From Parasponia andersonii (Eukaryota; Streptophyta; Magnoliopsida; Rosales; Cannabaceae), in NCBI GenBank assembly GCA_002914805.1, contig JXTB01000207.1, positions 464,293 to 528,292 of the forward strand: 64,000 nucleotides of DNA. The letters run 5' to 3'. The first letter of the stretch is position 1, and every line of letters begins with the position of its first letter. The notes beneath the pieces are model-generated. The model was not told the DNA's origin and searched no databases. It worked only from the letters and a program-made list of their open reading frames with translations. Positions 10,916 through 22,555 of the stretch are shown piece by piece. The position numbers were made by a program, and so were the translations under genes.

Positions 10916-11712
10916 TGTGGACCCGTTCCTAAAACATACACCACGTGGACGATTAAGTGGCAGAACATGCCACAAGCGGGGTACACTGTCCGACACGTGT
11001 CCAGAGTGACTGATTAAAGGTCACGCGAGTCGCACGTGGTACCGCATAGGCCCATAGGCTGTCTGAGGCCAGGGCCGAACCCATCCCAGACCTTGGATGG
11101 ATTCGGCCCAGTCCGATTCTTACCTCAACAGCTGAGGATCGGAAGCCTCAAGGGTCTTCCGCCAGAATGCCGTGGGAAGCAGCTCACCACTGCAGACCTA
11201 GACAGAGCATTTAATGCGATCCTTGGTAGATGTGCACATTGGCAAGTCGTCCTGACAGAGCAGCGGCTTGTCAAAATCTCACCCCCGACAGGCTGGAGTC
11301 ATAGGGGACGGCAGAAAACAGGCCACAATGATGCAAGAGAGGTCACGGTAATCACGACCCGTGATTTCTGGAGTAAGTCATGATGGAAAAAGGTACTCGA
11401 TCCTGGGACTGAGGGCCAGAAAGTTCCCAGTTCCAGGATTATACATATAAGCCTTGTTTCCTCCCTAAAGAGGAACAAGAAACAATATAGAATACAAAAA
11501 AAACGTTTACAGAGAAAAATTAAATCCTTACTGTTCAATTTCAGGGATAAATAACTGACTTAAGCATCGGAGAGTCTTTGCAGGCGGCCACCCCCGCCTC
11601 TCTGTCTTAGTTCGAAACTAAAAATATTCCAAGATAGCAAAGATACGTGAACAGTTGGTGGATACCTCGTCAGCAGTTCAGAAACACGTGGACGGAGACA
11701 ATAGCACCAACA
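10916..11712 (+). repeat. 3' LTR of the Ty3-type element
   Basis: Begins TGTGGACCCG and ends CACCAACA, collinear with the 5' LTR over its whole length with scattered substitutions and small indels. Confidence 0.9.
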
Positions 11713-12336
11713 ATAATGCTAACAAGTAAAATGGCATTCATGGTATTCAGCATGAAAACTTCAATTTCAACAGGTTTATTTGGCGACAACCTTTGTCGCT
11801 TTGCGGATTCAAACATGGAAAAGTGGAAAACGACAACCCGGAAAAAATGAAGAAAATAGTACACTCAGCCTCAGCCAGTATGGTGACCAGGACTCCACCG
11901 AGGAAAGTAAATTGATCAGATTTCAGCACACGATGAAAAAATTGGTCCAACTTGCATATGAGTAGCTACAAAAAACAATTCTCCAGTTAAAAACGCACAT
12001 GCATACGTAGACTTATCTCCTCTGTCTCAGTCTATTGAGGAAACATTTTGTCTATTTGTCTTTTTTCCACATCTAAACCCAACAAAAACGTCAACTCTTT
12101 GACGTGTAAATTCATCAAACACTTTGTCTGCAACTTTTCACATTCACTTTAAAACTAATAATGTCAATGCCATCTTCAAAATAAACCCAAAAAAATAAAC
12201 ACACACACACTTCCCAATTCATAAAACCATCCCAAATGGAGAGATAACAAGTATATATATATACACACACATACGCATACAAATACAGAGAAATTTATCT
12301 ATACTCTGTTTACTTAAAAGAAATTAGAAGACGAAA
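11713..12336 (+). promoter_or_regulatory. Upstream region and 5' UTR of the dioxygenase gene
   Basis: No gene is seen. A TATA-like run GTATATATATATACACAC near 12250 lies about 85 bases before the start codon of the next gene and could be its core promoter. The Ty3 3' LTR ends about 620 bases upstream of that start, so the gene's promoter is short or partly LTR-derived; this is inference. Confidence 0.4.
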
Positions 12337-14419
12337 ATGGGGGATAATGCTCGTAGCAATGTTCCGGTGATTGATCTAAGAGAGTTTGGAGAATCAGACT
12401 CAGAAAAGGGTTATCAGAAACTGAAAGAGGCATGTGAGGAGTGGGGTTGTTTCAGGATCATCAACCATGACATTCCAGTGGATCTGATGGCTGAGATGAA
12501 GAAGGTGGTCCGGTCACTGCTCGATCTTCCGGCGGAGATAAAGGAGAGAAACGTCGACGTCATCGCCGGAAGTGGGTACATGGCGCCGTCCCCGGTGAAC
12601 CCTCTCTATGAGGCTTTGGGCCTCTACGACTTGGGCTCACCTCAGGCCCTTCGCTCCTTTTTTGATCAGTTGGATGCCTCTCCTTACCAAAGGTTTTGTG
12701 TTTCATTAATTGTATTTCATAATTTATTTAGCAAAAAAGAATATCACAAAATAATAATTATATATATTGTTTTTTTTTTCCTTCTTTAAATACATAGTTT
12801 GTCTTAAGAAAATTTGTTAATCAACACATGATTTTGATTGAAACACCACCACGTACGTACCTATTGAACGCATTATTTTCACATTGATAGATTAGTGCTT
12901 GCTATTTCATCAAGTTTCCAATGACTTATCTCAAAAGAATAAAAAGAAAAGTTTCATATCATAATTAATGGGCTTGTACCATTTTTTTCTGTGTTAATGG
13001 ATTTTTTTTTTCTTTTGTGCGAATAGATTTTTTTTTTTTGGGGGGACATCAGTGCTAATGGATTTATACTTTGATCAATGTATGATAATATCTGAATTTT
13101 ACTTAAGTTACTATGATATAATATTGTTATCTCTCACCTTCGAAAAAATATTGTTATCTCTCAAGAAAATAATAGTAATGAGAGAAAGATAAAATATTAT
13201 CATCAAAATAGTCTCTTCTTTTGTACTTTCTGATTTAAGGGAATAAAGTCATTCATTCCCTTTCAAAAAGAGAAAAAATCAAATATAGCCACGTATGAAA
13301 TGAAAAAAAAAAATACACAACTATAATCAATTTTTGTCTCTGATCATTGTCATTAATCAGAAATAACTCTAAAGTACTTTGTAAAATGTTATTGGGTTAG
13401 AAGTAATTAATTATGTCCAGTAAACTGTTTATGATTACTTTGTTGTCCATATTGGTACTAATTTATTTAATTTATAGTCATTAAGATTGTTTCCAAAAGA
13501 AAAAGTAATTAAGAATGTACGAAAATAATAATAATAATAATAATAAGATAAATAAGATTGCCTTGTCAAATTTTAGCAGAGAGATAATTGAGAAGTATGC
13601 TAGAGCAGTACATGAGATGGCAATGGACATAGGGCGAAAGTTGGCGAAGAGCATTGGTTTGAAAAGTGACCTATTCAAGGGTTGGACTTGCCAATTCAGA
13701 ATAAATAAGTATAATTTTACTACTCAATCTGTAGGCTCCTCTGGAGTACAGATACACACTGATTCCGGATTCTTGACAATTCTTCAAGAAGATGAATATG
13801 TCGGAGGACTTGAAGTGATGAACAAAAATGGTGAGTTTGTGGCTGTTGATCCTTGGCCAGGAACCCTCCTCCTCAATCTTGGGGACGTTGCTAAGGTATG
13901 GAATTATATTTGACAGCACGTTACAATATTAAGGGCTTGTTTGGTGGGCAACACCAAGCAATGGAATGGACTATTTTAATCGAGTCATTTGTTTGATGTT
14001 TGAAAAGAGTGGACAAATTTGTAAAGGTTTAAGAAATTTAGAATAATAAACCTAGAAGGGGGGACTATTTTAACCAATGTCTACTATGAATATGGGTTCA
14101 AGTCTTTGGCGTGTATTACTTACGTGTTTGTCCTTTGCTGATTTGTGTGTGAATTAAATAATCCAATTAGGCATGGAGCAATGGGAGGTTCTGCAACGTG
14201 AAACATAGAGTACAATGCAAAGAAGCAGCTATTAGGGTTTCAATAGCTTCATTTTTGTTGGGTCCAAAGGATGAAGCAGTTGAAGCACCACAAGAGTTGG
14301 TGGACGGTGAACACCCTCGACTTTATCTCCCTTTCACTTATGAAGAATACAGGAAGCTTAGACTCTCCAAGAATTTGCATGCCGGTGAAGCCCTTGAATT
14401 CGTACGATACGAACTTTAG
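12337..14419 (+). CDS. DAO: 2-oxoglutarate-dependent dioxygenase, DAO type (auxin oxidation)
   Basis: Three exons, 12337-12692, 13580-13895 and 14171-14419, join in frame at GT/AG sites to give 306 residues, close to the roughly 300 usual for DAO. The N-terminal DIOX_N domain (VPVIDLREF, then EACEEWGCFRIINHDIP) precedes the Fe(II)/2OG double-stranded beta-helix domain. Iron ligands are His178, Asp180 (IHTD) and His236 (KHRV); Arg246 and Ser248 (RVS) should bind 2-oxoglutarate. DAO enzymes oxidise indole-3-acetic acid to 2-oxindole-3-acetic acid in the cytosol. Intron 1 is about 890 bases and intron 2 about 275. The coding sequence looks intact. The alternative is a neighbouring 2-ODD subfamily with another small substrate; the overall match to DAO is good. 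Confidence 0.9.
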
Positions 14420-14947
14420 CATGTCACTTTACACACTATATATACATGATATGCCCTCTAAATTTGAAATCTACGGAGTAATAAGAGTCTTTGATAACAT
14501 ATTTGTACTTGTCCACTTGGTTGATAGTTCAAAGTATAATATAAAATAAGATCTTGAATTACAGGATTTTCCCACAGTTGTCACAATTTTTTTTTTTTTA
14601 TCGTACATTCTTACACCTAGAACAGCTAAGCAATCGAAGTCGGAGAACCAAATTAATACTGAGCAAATAAAGCGTTGCCAAAACACGCCCATTTTGGATT
14701 ATAAATAACTTGTTTGGTCCTAAGCCGCAATTTTAAAAATTGTGAACAATTTGTTGGACCGTTATGAATTTATTTTCCAAAACAACAAAGAAAAACATCA
14801 CATCCATATTCGTCTAGGGAGAGACCGCAATATGACCAAGTAGGCATTATTAATTTCCTCAAAATCAAATAATTTTGTTCTTATTATACACTAACCATTA
14901 AGAAAAACAAGATAGTACTTTTAGGATTAAGACTACTCTGTGCAATA
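14420..14947. other. 3' flank of the dioxygenase gene, duplicated at 26330-26960
   Basis: This stretch continues the homology between the intact last exon and the broken copy at 26046, so the duplication extends beyond the gene. It contains a minus-strand small ORF (14471-14692) described separately. No other gene is seen. Confidence 0.7.
14471..14692 (-). CDS. Candidate small ORF, copy A of a duplicated pair
   Basis: The 73-residue frame begins MGVFWQRFICSVLIWFS, a hydrophobic start that could be a signal or membrane segment. The related frame at 26590-26826 contains MGMFWQLFICLGIVIWFS. The bases before both ATGs are also similar. After the first 30 or so residues the two frames diverge. 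I do not recognise a family. It may simply be an open frame in duplicated non-coding DNA. Confidence 0.25.
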   Translation of the reverse strand: MGVFWQRFICSVLIWFSDFDCLAVLGVRMYDKKKKIVTTVGKSCNSRSYFILYFELSTKWTSTNMLSKTLITP

Positions 14948-15879
14948 AAGGTGAGCAGATTTCTACTTAGTAGCACAAACCGCCAAAATCAAATCACACT
15001 GCATAGTGTGGTGTGATTTATTTTATTTTATGGTGTAATTTGGGGTCTAATTTTTCTCTACCGCTGCAGTGCGGTACGGAATACGGAATAAAATTTCTAT
15101 TTCCGCAATAAATCGCATCGCACCGCATATACATGTATATCCAATTTAATATATATATATATATATACACACTTAAATTCACATGTATAATATACTAAAA
15201 TCTAAAATCTAAATTTTCTTAAAATAAGTTGTGAATGAAACTTGAAGAGTTTTGGAGAAAGTCAAACAAATGAAGACTTACTAATAATTTAAGTTTTAAC
15301 TTTGTTGCTTGTTATTCAGAAAGATATTTAAATTTTTGAATTTTGGACATTTGTTTTTTACTATATTTTGATTAGGTTGTAATGTTGTATTTTATTAAAA
15401 TGTTACTTAAATAAGTATGAATATGTGAATGTGTAACTTTCTTAAATATTTTAGACTATGCTAATTTTTAAATGATTCTGTTATTTATTGCTCGGAAGGA
15501 TGTATAAATTTTTAAACTTTGAACATTTTGCTTTACTATATTTTGATTAGGTTGTAATGTTGTGTCTTATTAAGATATTGCTTAGATAAGTATGAATATA
15601 TGAATGTATAACTTTCTTAAATATTTTAGATTTGTGTTAAGTTTTAAACAATTTTGTTTTAAAAATAATAGCTTTTTTAAGATTATTTTTTTAACTTGGC
15701 TCAATTTTGTTAAGGTCTATATCCAAGGTCCAAACCACATAAACCATGCCGCACCAAACTGCATAATGTGGTGTAGTTTGATACGGTTAATAAATTTTTT
15801 TTAACTGTAGTAATTAAGATTTTCTTTTACTGCACTTTGTGGATTAGTCCTCAACTCTCACGCCCCGCTCGCCCATATT
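14948..15879. mobile_element. hAT-like non-autonomous DNA element
   Basis: The ends read AAGGTGAGCAG and, at the other side, CTCGCCCATATT, which form short imperfect inverted repeats. The flanks GTGCAATA (14940-14947) and ATGCAATA (15880-15887) make an 8 bp target duplication with one difference, the hAT hallmark. Subterminal ACCGCA/TGCGGT words are typical of plant hAT elements. No transposase is seen. Inside, about 177 bp is duplicated in tandem (roughly 15310-15660, with ATTTTGATTAGGTTGTAATG at both copies). The related locus near 26945 lacks the element. Confidence 0.65.
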
Positions 15880-15889
15880 ATGCAATACA

Positions 15890-18295
15890 TGTCATGACCG
15901 AAAATCTAAGGCCATGACTTTTAGTAAATTTAAGTGAAAACAGTGATAAACAGAAAATTCCAAAATTTTAGAAAAATTCGAGTACTTAAAATTTAAGTTT
16001 TAGTCCTTAAGAGTAAGTAAATTTTAATATTGGACCAACTCGAGAAATTATAACATTATCTACTAGTTTTAAATTTCCAAGGTATTTTTAATTTTAAATT
16101 TAGAGAAATGATAAATAATAAATTTTAGAAACTTTTTATTCAAATCATTAAGTTTAATGAAAGTGTTCAATTTAAAACCATAGGCCCATAGTTAAAATAA
16201 TTTTCATAAAATCATTTCTATGTCTAAGTATTCGATTAAATATCGAAATCATCCTCATACATCCACTCAGTAAATATACTACTAATGGCTAAATAAATTT
16301 GACTTAGAAAATAGGAAAATGATACAGAGTACGGACCAACCAATGAAGAGAACTAGAACTGCAAGCATATGCCAAACATGTTTGCCAAGCCACACGAATA
16401 TCTATCACAAAATAATTTGACACCTGAAAGAGGAATGAAGTAGGGGGTGAGTACGTAAATGCTCAGTAAAAAACTCAATTACCTTTTTGGGAAAAACCAT
16501 TTTAGTAATTCTCAATACAACTGCATAGTTAGTAATTCTGGAAAGCATTTTAATAAATATGGAGCATTCGAAATATATATAGAAAATCTTTACAGAAAAT
16601 CATGCTCAAGCCAAAACCAAATATCTAGGTCAATACATATAAAAGTCTCAATTAAAATAAACATAATGCACATCACATAAATCAACATATCGCATGAGTT
16701 CTCATCCTCTCATCACAACTAGAGCAACTTATACTACATGTATTGAGTGCTCTCTGCCTGACATCTATCTCTGAAAACCGGAGGAACACCTATGTGTCAA
16801 CTCCTACCGAACCGGAGGGGCACCGAATGCCTACGCCTACCGAATGGAGATAGTCAGAAAATAAACCCCGTGCAGGTGTACGGGCTCTTACCGAAGGCAG
16901 GTGTACTAGTCCGCCTACTATAATACTGTGATGTCTAAGACGACTCTCATGCATGATCATATGAAATGTGCAATATATAGAGTCTCAAACAACCATATAG
17001 TGGTTTAACATTCTAGAAATACTCTGATTTTTAATCAAAATCTATTTTGTTCTTTAAAATCCAAAAGTACAGTTTCTATGGTTTTACCAAATTCCAAGTA
17101 TAAAAACTTGTATAAAATCATATTTAAAAATATCTAGAGCAATCCACAATGTTTCACAAATTTATAATTCATTAAAATAACTATTCAAATAATTCAATTT
17201 AATAAAATCACGAAATTTCATATTTTCAGAATAAATTCTAATTTTAATGAAAATAATAGAAAACAATGAAATTGAATCCTCTACCTCAATCGAGTGTCCA
17301 AATAGAGTTACGGGGCTATGAAGAAAGTTTGGCGTCATTTGGGTATTGTTTGGAAGGTCGGACATCGTTTTAGAGCCTTTGATCAATAGGTTTGAAAACT
17401 CGATTTTCAATCGGAGCTTCAGATCGTTAAACGGACTTCACCACTGAATTCAGAACACCCAAAAACGCTAAATTAGATATATAATTCAACTAATTCGGGC
17501 TCGAGCCGAACCCGAGCCCACAGCACGCAAAACGAGACGATCTAAGCCGTTAGATTTAGATTTTCTTGCCCGTCACCAAATATAGACAATATATATATAT
17601 CAAAATTTTTGTTTTTACGAGTACATCACAAATATGAGGTTTATTTTACGATCTAACGGTCGGATTGAAAAATTTAAATATAAAACGAAAATAGCTCAAA
17701 ATTAACAAAAATAACAAAATTCAATCCGGGCAATATTGAGTCAAGATATATATACCATGTTGAAGATCGTGATGAGATGAGTCAAACCTGATCGGTTTCA
17801 TGGCGAAACGTCGCCTGAATCGGCGCCGGCGAGCTTCGGAAGCTGCAGCGTTTTTCGGTTATTTCTAGCGAACAGCGAGCTTTCAGGTGGCAGGACTTGC
17901 GGCGCGGTGATCGTTCGGAACTAGGCTCTCTTCGCCGGCCTGTAGCGGTCTTCGTCGACGTCGGGAAGAGCTTCGTCGAAGCAAAGCCGGAAATCGGCGT
18001 TTTTGGCCGAAACTCGCTGGAAAATCGCGAGAGAGGAGAGAGAAAATGAGCTGAGGGAAAATGATGCAGGTCACGTGTCTGCTCTTAAATGGGTAATGTA
18101 ATTTTTAATAAATTACACATAAGTCTCTAATTTTAAAATTTTATTTCAAAATAGTCCTTGAGTTTTGCAAATTAGTCCTTCTATCAACATTTCTTTCAAA
18201 TTAACCCAAAATTTGAATTTTTAATTCAATTTATATATATATTATTATTTTTTCAAAAGACTAAAATACCCTTCTAAAATTTAAGAGGTTTTACA
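15890..18295 (+). mobile_element. Candidate solo LTR of about 2.4 kb
   Basis: It starts TGTCATGACCGAAAA and ends TTTTACA. The flanks ATACA and TTACA form a likely 5 bp target duplication with one difference. The large size and the TGTCAYGACC start fit Tekay/Del-like Ty3 LTRs. No internal coding region or second LTR is present, so it is probably the product of LTR-LTR recombination. The duplicate locus at 26955 reads straight through TTACACACTGTC without it. Its small open frames (for example 17883-18074) show no family match. Confidence 0.65.
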
Positions 18296-18615
18296 TTACA
18301 CATTGTCAAATGCGGTTTTATAGAAACCAACTCACTAAGTGGGAGCAATAAAAGGACTATATAAAATGGAAAACAAAAGGCCTCACTCACCCTTGGAAAA
18401 GGAAAAGAAAAAGAAATAAGATGAAGAAAGAAAACTATCATACTTAGGCACAACTTCAACGTGCAGAATAAAAATTAAGAATCTAAAAACCCTGACCAAA
18501 CCCTTAAAAATTCCCCACTCACAACACAAAGCCGATCACCACAAATTAGCTCACCCTTAACTTTCCTGCCAGCCCATGCATCAGCATTGTCTTTATATCG
18601 ACCTCTCCGCTAGTG
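18296..18615. repeat. Duplicated block, copy A (partner 26960-27265)
   Basis: This is collinear with 26960-27265. Divergence is uneven: about 55 bases (18515-18570), spanning CACAACACAAAGCCGATCAC, look identical in both copies, while their surroundings differ often. On the minus strand the conserved part is open in both copies and encodes KVKGELICGDRLCVVSG, but I do not recognise a protein. Confidence 0.75.
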
Positions 18616-19774
18616 TTTTTTCCCAAGAGCAAGACGTAAATAATGATTTATTATTAAATAAACCAAGTTTATTGTTATGTTTGCTTGCATATATTATTTA
18701 TGATAATATATAAATATCATAAAAATTCTATGATTATTAATGTAACCTTGAAATTAGTATGTATAAAATTGTATATACAAAATGATAAAGTTTGAGTGAT
18801 ATAATTTAAATTAATATTTAATTAATAATTAAAGTTTAGATCTTTAATTGTATAAGAAATTATTAGTACCATTTATTACCATTGAGAATAAAACAATCAT
18901 ATATGAGTTGTTTATGTAACGACATTAAACGAAAGTACGTTATATAATGAGATGATATAGGGCAAGACCAGATTAATTTGAATATATGATAATATCCGTT
19001 ATTGAACAAAATATTTAAATTTATCAACCGCTGATCATATATAAAACGATCTTAATCTTGAGTAATTAATAGACTCCTCTTTATATTTTTATGTCTCTTG
19101 ATATATTTGTTAATATTTATGTTTATACCAGATCGAATCCTTGTATGTTGGATACATAACAATATAGATAGCTAAGAACAATAATTTACAATATGAATCT
19201 ATTCCTTCCTAATGAAAGTAAAAAAAAATGATTCTCTTGAGTAACAATTTAGTACTCGAACGATAGAGTGCACAATTTACAATTTGATCATGAATTTATT
19301 GTTCATTAGAAAATCATATGAACTCAAGACTGAGAAATAAAGAATTAAAGTTGATAGCAGATTACAAACTTAACTCTATTTACGAATAATTTATAGTGGA
19401 ATGATCTATATATAGTGACTAAATCAATGAATAAACTTTTTGATTACTTTGAGTAATTTATACTATAACTTTCAAGAGTATAATTCTAGTTTTTTAGTAG
19501 TATAATAATATTGAAACTAACGAACTCAATTATTTAAATTAAAGAGTTTAATCGATTATTAAATTTATTGGAGTTTGAAATTACAAATTCATAGATCTCC
19601 GAACCATCTCTATTAACACTATATTGAGCGTGTTGTATAGTCACTTTCTTGTATTAATATTTAATATAGAATTTTTGAATTTTAAATTAATTATGTCACA
19701 TTAAATTTAATGTTATACATTTAATTGTTTTATGTGTCACATTATAATAAATAATAAATGTTATTTTTTTATAC
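18616..19774. other. AT-rich stretch, possibly an insertion, no gene seen
   Basis: It starts where the RLP24-like coding sequence stops after its second exon and ends where the duplicated block begins. No open frame of note is present. It could be an intron plus flank, or a decayed element that replaced the 3' part of the gene. Confidence 0.4.
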
Positions 19775-20705
19775 CGGATTCCTCTTCATCTTAAAGTTCT
19801 TGTGACATTTAGATCTACAAAAGCGAAAAATCTGAAGAAGACTCACTTGTTAGAACAAGGGAGCGTACCAATGTACAATAACACAACACAAAGAAACAGA
19901 TGAAGATGTCCCAAATGGAACAACGGATTCTAAGAGAGAGCCAAACCAAACTCCAGGGAAAGTATGTAGAGACAATATCTTAAGAACACAAGATTGCAAA
20001 AATTCCTCAAAGCATTACATTGGTTCATATGTACATAATTGATAACACCTATAAAGCTCATAATCCTTAAGTACTATAGCAACAATGATAGACATCCCAA
20101 GAAGGAAAATATACAAGGCTGAGAGCATTTACATGAATAAGCAAGATGCTTATTCCAGCTGATCACATCTTTTCTTGTTCAGCTAATTGAAAATTTTCAT
20201 TACCAAATCCCAAAATGCAGCCAAAAATAAACTAGGGAAGCTTTCACAATTACTTACGGAACTAAGGAACTCGCAAACTGCCCCATGAGTAGCAACCCAT
20301 TTACATTATTCCTGAGCAAAAAATATGTGAAAAAGCCCCCTCAATCGATACAGAAATAAAGCCAAAGCACGTATAGAAGAATTGTTGGACAAATTCCACG
20401 CTGACTAATGAATTAGACATCATTCACATCAACCCAGAAAAAAAAAAATAAATAAAAAGGTTCTGATCATCAAGCTACAATAGAGACATCATTATTACCA
20501 CGATATTCCAGAATATAATTTTTTTTTTCAAAAAAAAAAATTACGTAATATTGGACCCCAAAGAAAATGAAATAAAATAAAAAGCACCTTTGCATCATTG
20601 CGAACATACTGAATACCGTGGCCTGGATAAATAGTAGAGGAACAGAACCAACACTTGTCTAACCTCATATCTTCTTCTCAAACTCATACTCAATAATTCA
20701 GTTTC
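19775..20705 (-). pseudogene. RLP24: RLP24-type ribosome biogenesis gene, 5' part only
   Basis: Minus-strand exon 20588-20668 encodes [20 protein letters not shown] and YVRNDAK. Exon 19775-19831 encodes IFRFCRSKCHKNFKMKRNP. Both match the zinc-binding N-terminus of the L24e-like ribosome biogenesis factor RLP24, including the Cys pairs CWFC and CRSKC, and are bounded by GT/AG sites. A 5' UTR acceptor lies at 20706-20708. RLP24 has about 160 residues and acts in nucleolar and cytoplasmic 60S assembly. The expected continuation (RKVKWTKAYRR and onward) was not found anywhere between 19774 and the dioxygenase gene. Most likely the gene lost its 3' part; the exons themselves show no stop or frameshift. 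Confidence 0.75.
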
Positions 20706-21440
20706 CTGCAATTAAATTATGCACAATAAATCAAAACTTCAGTAAAAAAAATTAGAAAAGAAATATAGCAAAAATCCACTCACAGATATATAAAATAAAT
20801 ATAAAATGAAAAATCCGTTTTATATTCTACAGAAAATAGCCCATTTTTGGTTGAGGTCCTATTTCATTTCTTTTTTTTTTTTTTTCCTCTTTTATTTTGG
20901 TTCTCAAGCTTAAAAAACGATGAGTGCTTGGCTCATTAGTACTTGGAAACAATAACTGGAAGTGGGTTTGACATTCTTTGTCGCTGTCATTACCTAAGTC
21001 GAAAAGGTAATCCCCTATCCAAAATAAAATCTGAGATGGAACACAATACTTTTGAAAAAAAAAAAAAAAAAAAAAATTGTTGAATAATTTGAGGGTTCTT
21101 TTGGTTGAGATTTTTGGTATTCCTGATTTCGGGCGACTGGCCAGAGAGGACTGAAGAGACTTCGGCCGCCGGGTAGCGAGAGAGAGAACTGGAGAGAGCG
21201 TCGGAGAGCGAGACGGCGACGGCGGCGAGACCCGATTGAGGAAGCTGATTCTACTTTGTTTCGTGAGAGAGACGGAGAGAGAGGGTGGAGGGCGCTCTCT
21301 GTTCTGTGGGTGTGTTTGGCTATTGGGCTTCTAAATTGAGTGAGGGGTTGTTGTTGGGCTGAAGCATTGGGCTTAGTTTAAAAGAAAATGGGCTGGCTGG
21401 GGTCCTTTTGTGAGAAAATTAGGAAATACACGGTATTTTA
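20706..21440 (-). promoter_or_regulatory. Likely 5' UTR intron, 5' UTR and promoter of the RLP24-like gene
   Basis: After the 5' UTR acceptor the DNA is AT-rich up to about 21080. A GC-rich stretch at 21120-21320 follows which, on the minus strand, is rich in CT words, as in plant 5' UTRs. The exact first exon and donor are not certain. Confidence 0.4.
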
Positions 21441-21499
21441 AAAAAAGAACCTCAAATATACGGTACTCCTGTTTAATTTAAGTTCTTACGGTGTTTTTT

Positions 21500-21620
21500 A
21501 GATAAATAACTGTCATGGCAGTCAAGTTCACCATTTTTCCTCCAAACCCACCTATGTACAAGCTGGTCTTCGTCGTTGTCATCGCTGATTGGTTCGAAGA
21601 AATGATTTTTTGGTTTTGAT
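21500..21620 (+). pseudogene. Possible N-terminal remnant of an ABHD17-like alpha/beta hydrolase
   Basis: From 21514 the plus strand reads MAVKFTIFPPNPPMYKLV. This resembles the conserved start of plant ABHD17-like hydrolases (MAAKFAFFPPNPPSYKLV by recall). The similarity ends quickly and a stop follows, and no Ser-hydrolase motif is present. The opposite strand carries a 90-residue open frame (21478-21750) with no family match. A chance match is possible. Confidence 0.35.
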
Positions 21621-21750
21621 TCAGTCCTAAATTAGATCCGGTTTCGTCCACTCTGTTGTACAACCCTTTGTTCACTATGATTCCTGATCTTGAATTTACG
21701 CCCCTAATGCCGTTGTAAACTCCATTTTTGTACAATTTGTTGTTTTTCAT

Positions 21751-22555
21751 TATTCATATGTATGAATATATATGTATTTCTATGCATATGTAGATATGTC
21801 GATTTTATAATTATATTTTCATGGGTTTTTGTTTATATAAACGATTCTGTGTAGAGATGTATTATATATATGATTGAATTGACAAGTCTGAGAATGGTAA
21901 ACGAACATTCCTATTCTTGACTGAAAGAATATTGCCCAAGTCCTTGGATTAAGTTTGGATGGAGAAAATGGTGAACAGAAATAACTCAAGGATTAAATTA
22001 TTTTATGAGTTGTGAGACTAAACCAAGTTTCGAGGATTGAGGATGGTATTCATGTGCATGTTTGTGTTTCATTTCTTATTGTAAAATCATTGGAAAATAC
22101 ATGAGAAAAGAAAAAGGATGGGTCCAAGGCTTGTTAGCTATTATCTTTCTCTTTCATCATGAAAAAAATAAATTTTCTTAAATTTTGGTTACTAAATGGC
22201 AGTGAATAATGAAATTACCTTTCTTTCTTTGAACTATTTAGTAAAGTGTTATAAATAATATGAATCTATTTTTGTATGTTATGTATCAGGTGGCTCAATT
22301 TCATTATAGTTTTTTTTTTTTTTCCTTGCACTTTTGAAATGATCACCATTATTGACATGTTTGCAAATATCCTATGTGACCAAGAGTGGTAACTAAGTAA
22401 GTTTTGTATACTTTAGTTCTAGTAAAACGATGGTTGTTTCCCCAGTTGTTCTTATTTATTATATTGATTTTCAAGTTTTATGTGTATGCCATTTTATGAT
22501 CACAATCACGTAGGTAGATGATAAGCATTGACAAATATAAAAAAAAAAAAATACG
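21751..22555. other. Intergenic, no gene seen
   Basis: AT-rich sequence without long open frames or clear repeats. Confidence 0.6.

Larger units (their letters stand above)
2121..11712 (+). mobile_element. Ty3-type LTR retrotransposon, full length but broken
   Basis: Two direct LTRs bound the element: 802 bp at 2121-2922 and 797 bp at 10916-11712, both starting TGTGG and ending CA. By eye they are roughly 90% identical, so the insertion is old but not ancient. The flanks GTAAT and ATAAT fit a 5 bp target duplication with one difference. Parts seen are a primer-binding site after the 5' LTR, gag-like sequence, a protease-like stretch, an integrase C-terminal-like stretch, a tandem array, an antisense extra-ORF region and a polypurine tract. 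Much of pol is not recognisable and reading frames are interrupted many times (on the order of ten or more), so it is a fossil. The extra antisense ORF suggests the Tat-like lineage; that is inference. Confidence 0.92.

Noticed and set aside
17883-18074. Arg-rich minus-strand open frame
   Set aside because: It lies in a candidate solo LTR and has no family resemblance.
20588-20668. Processed retrocopy of RLP24
   Set aside because: The exons are still separated by an intron with GT/AG sites, so it is a genomic copy and not a retrocopy.
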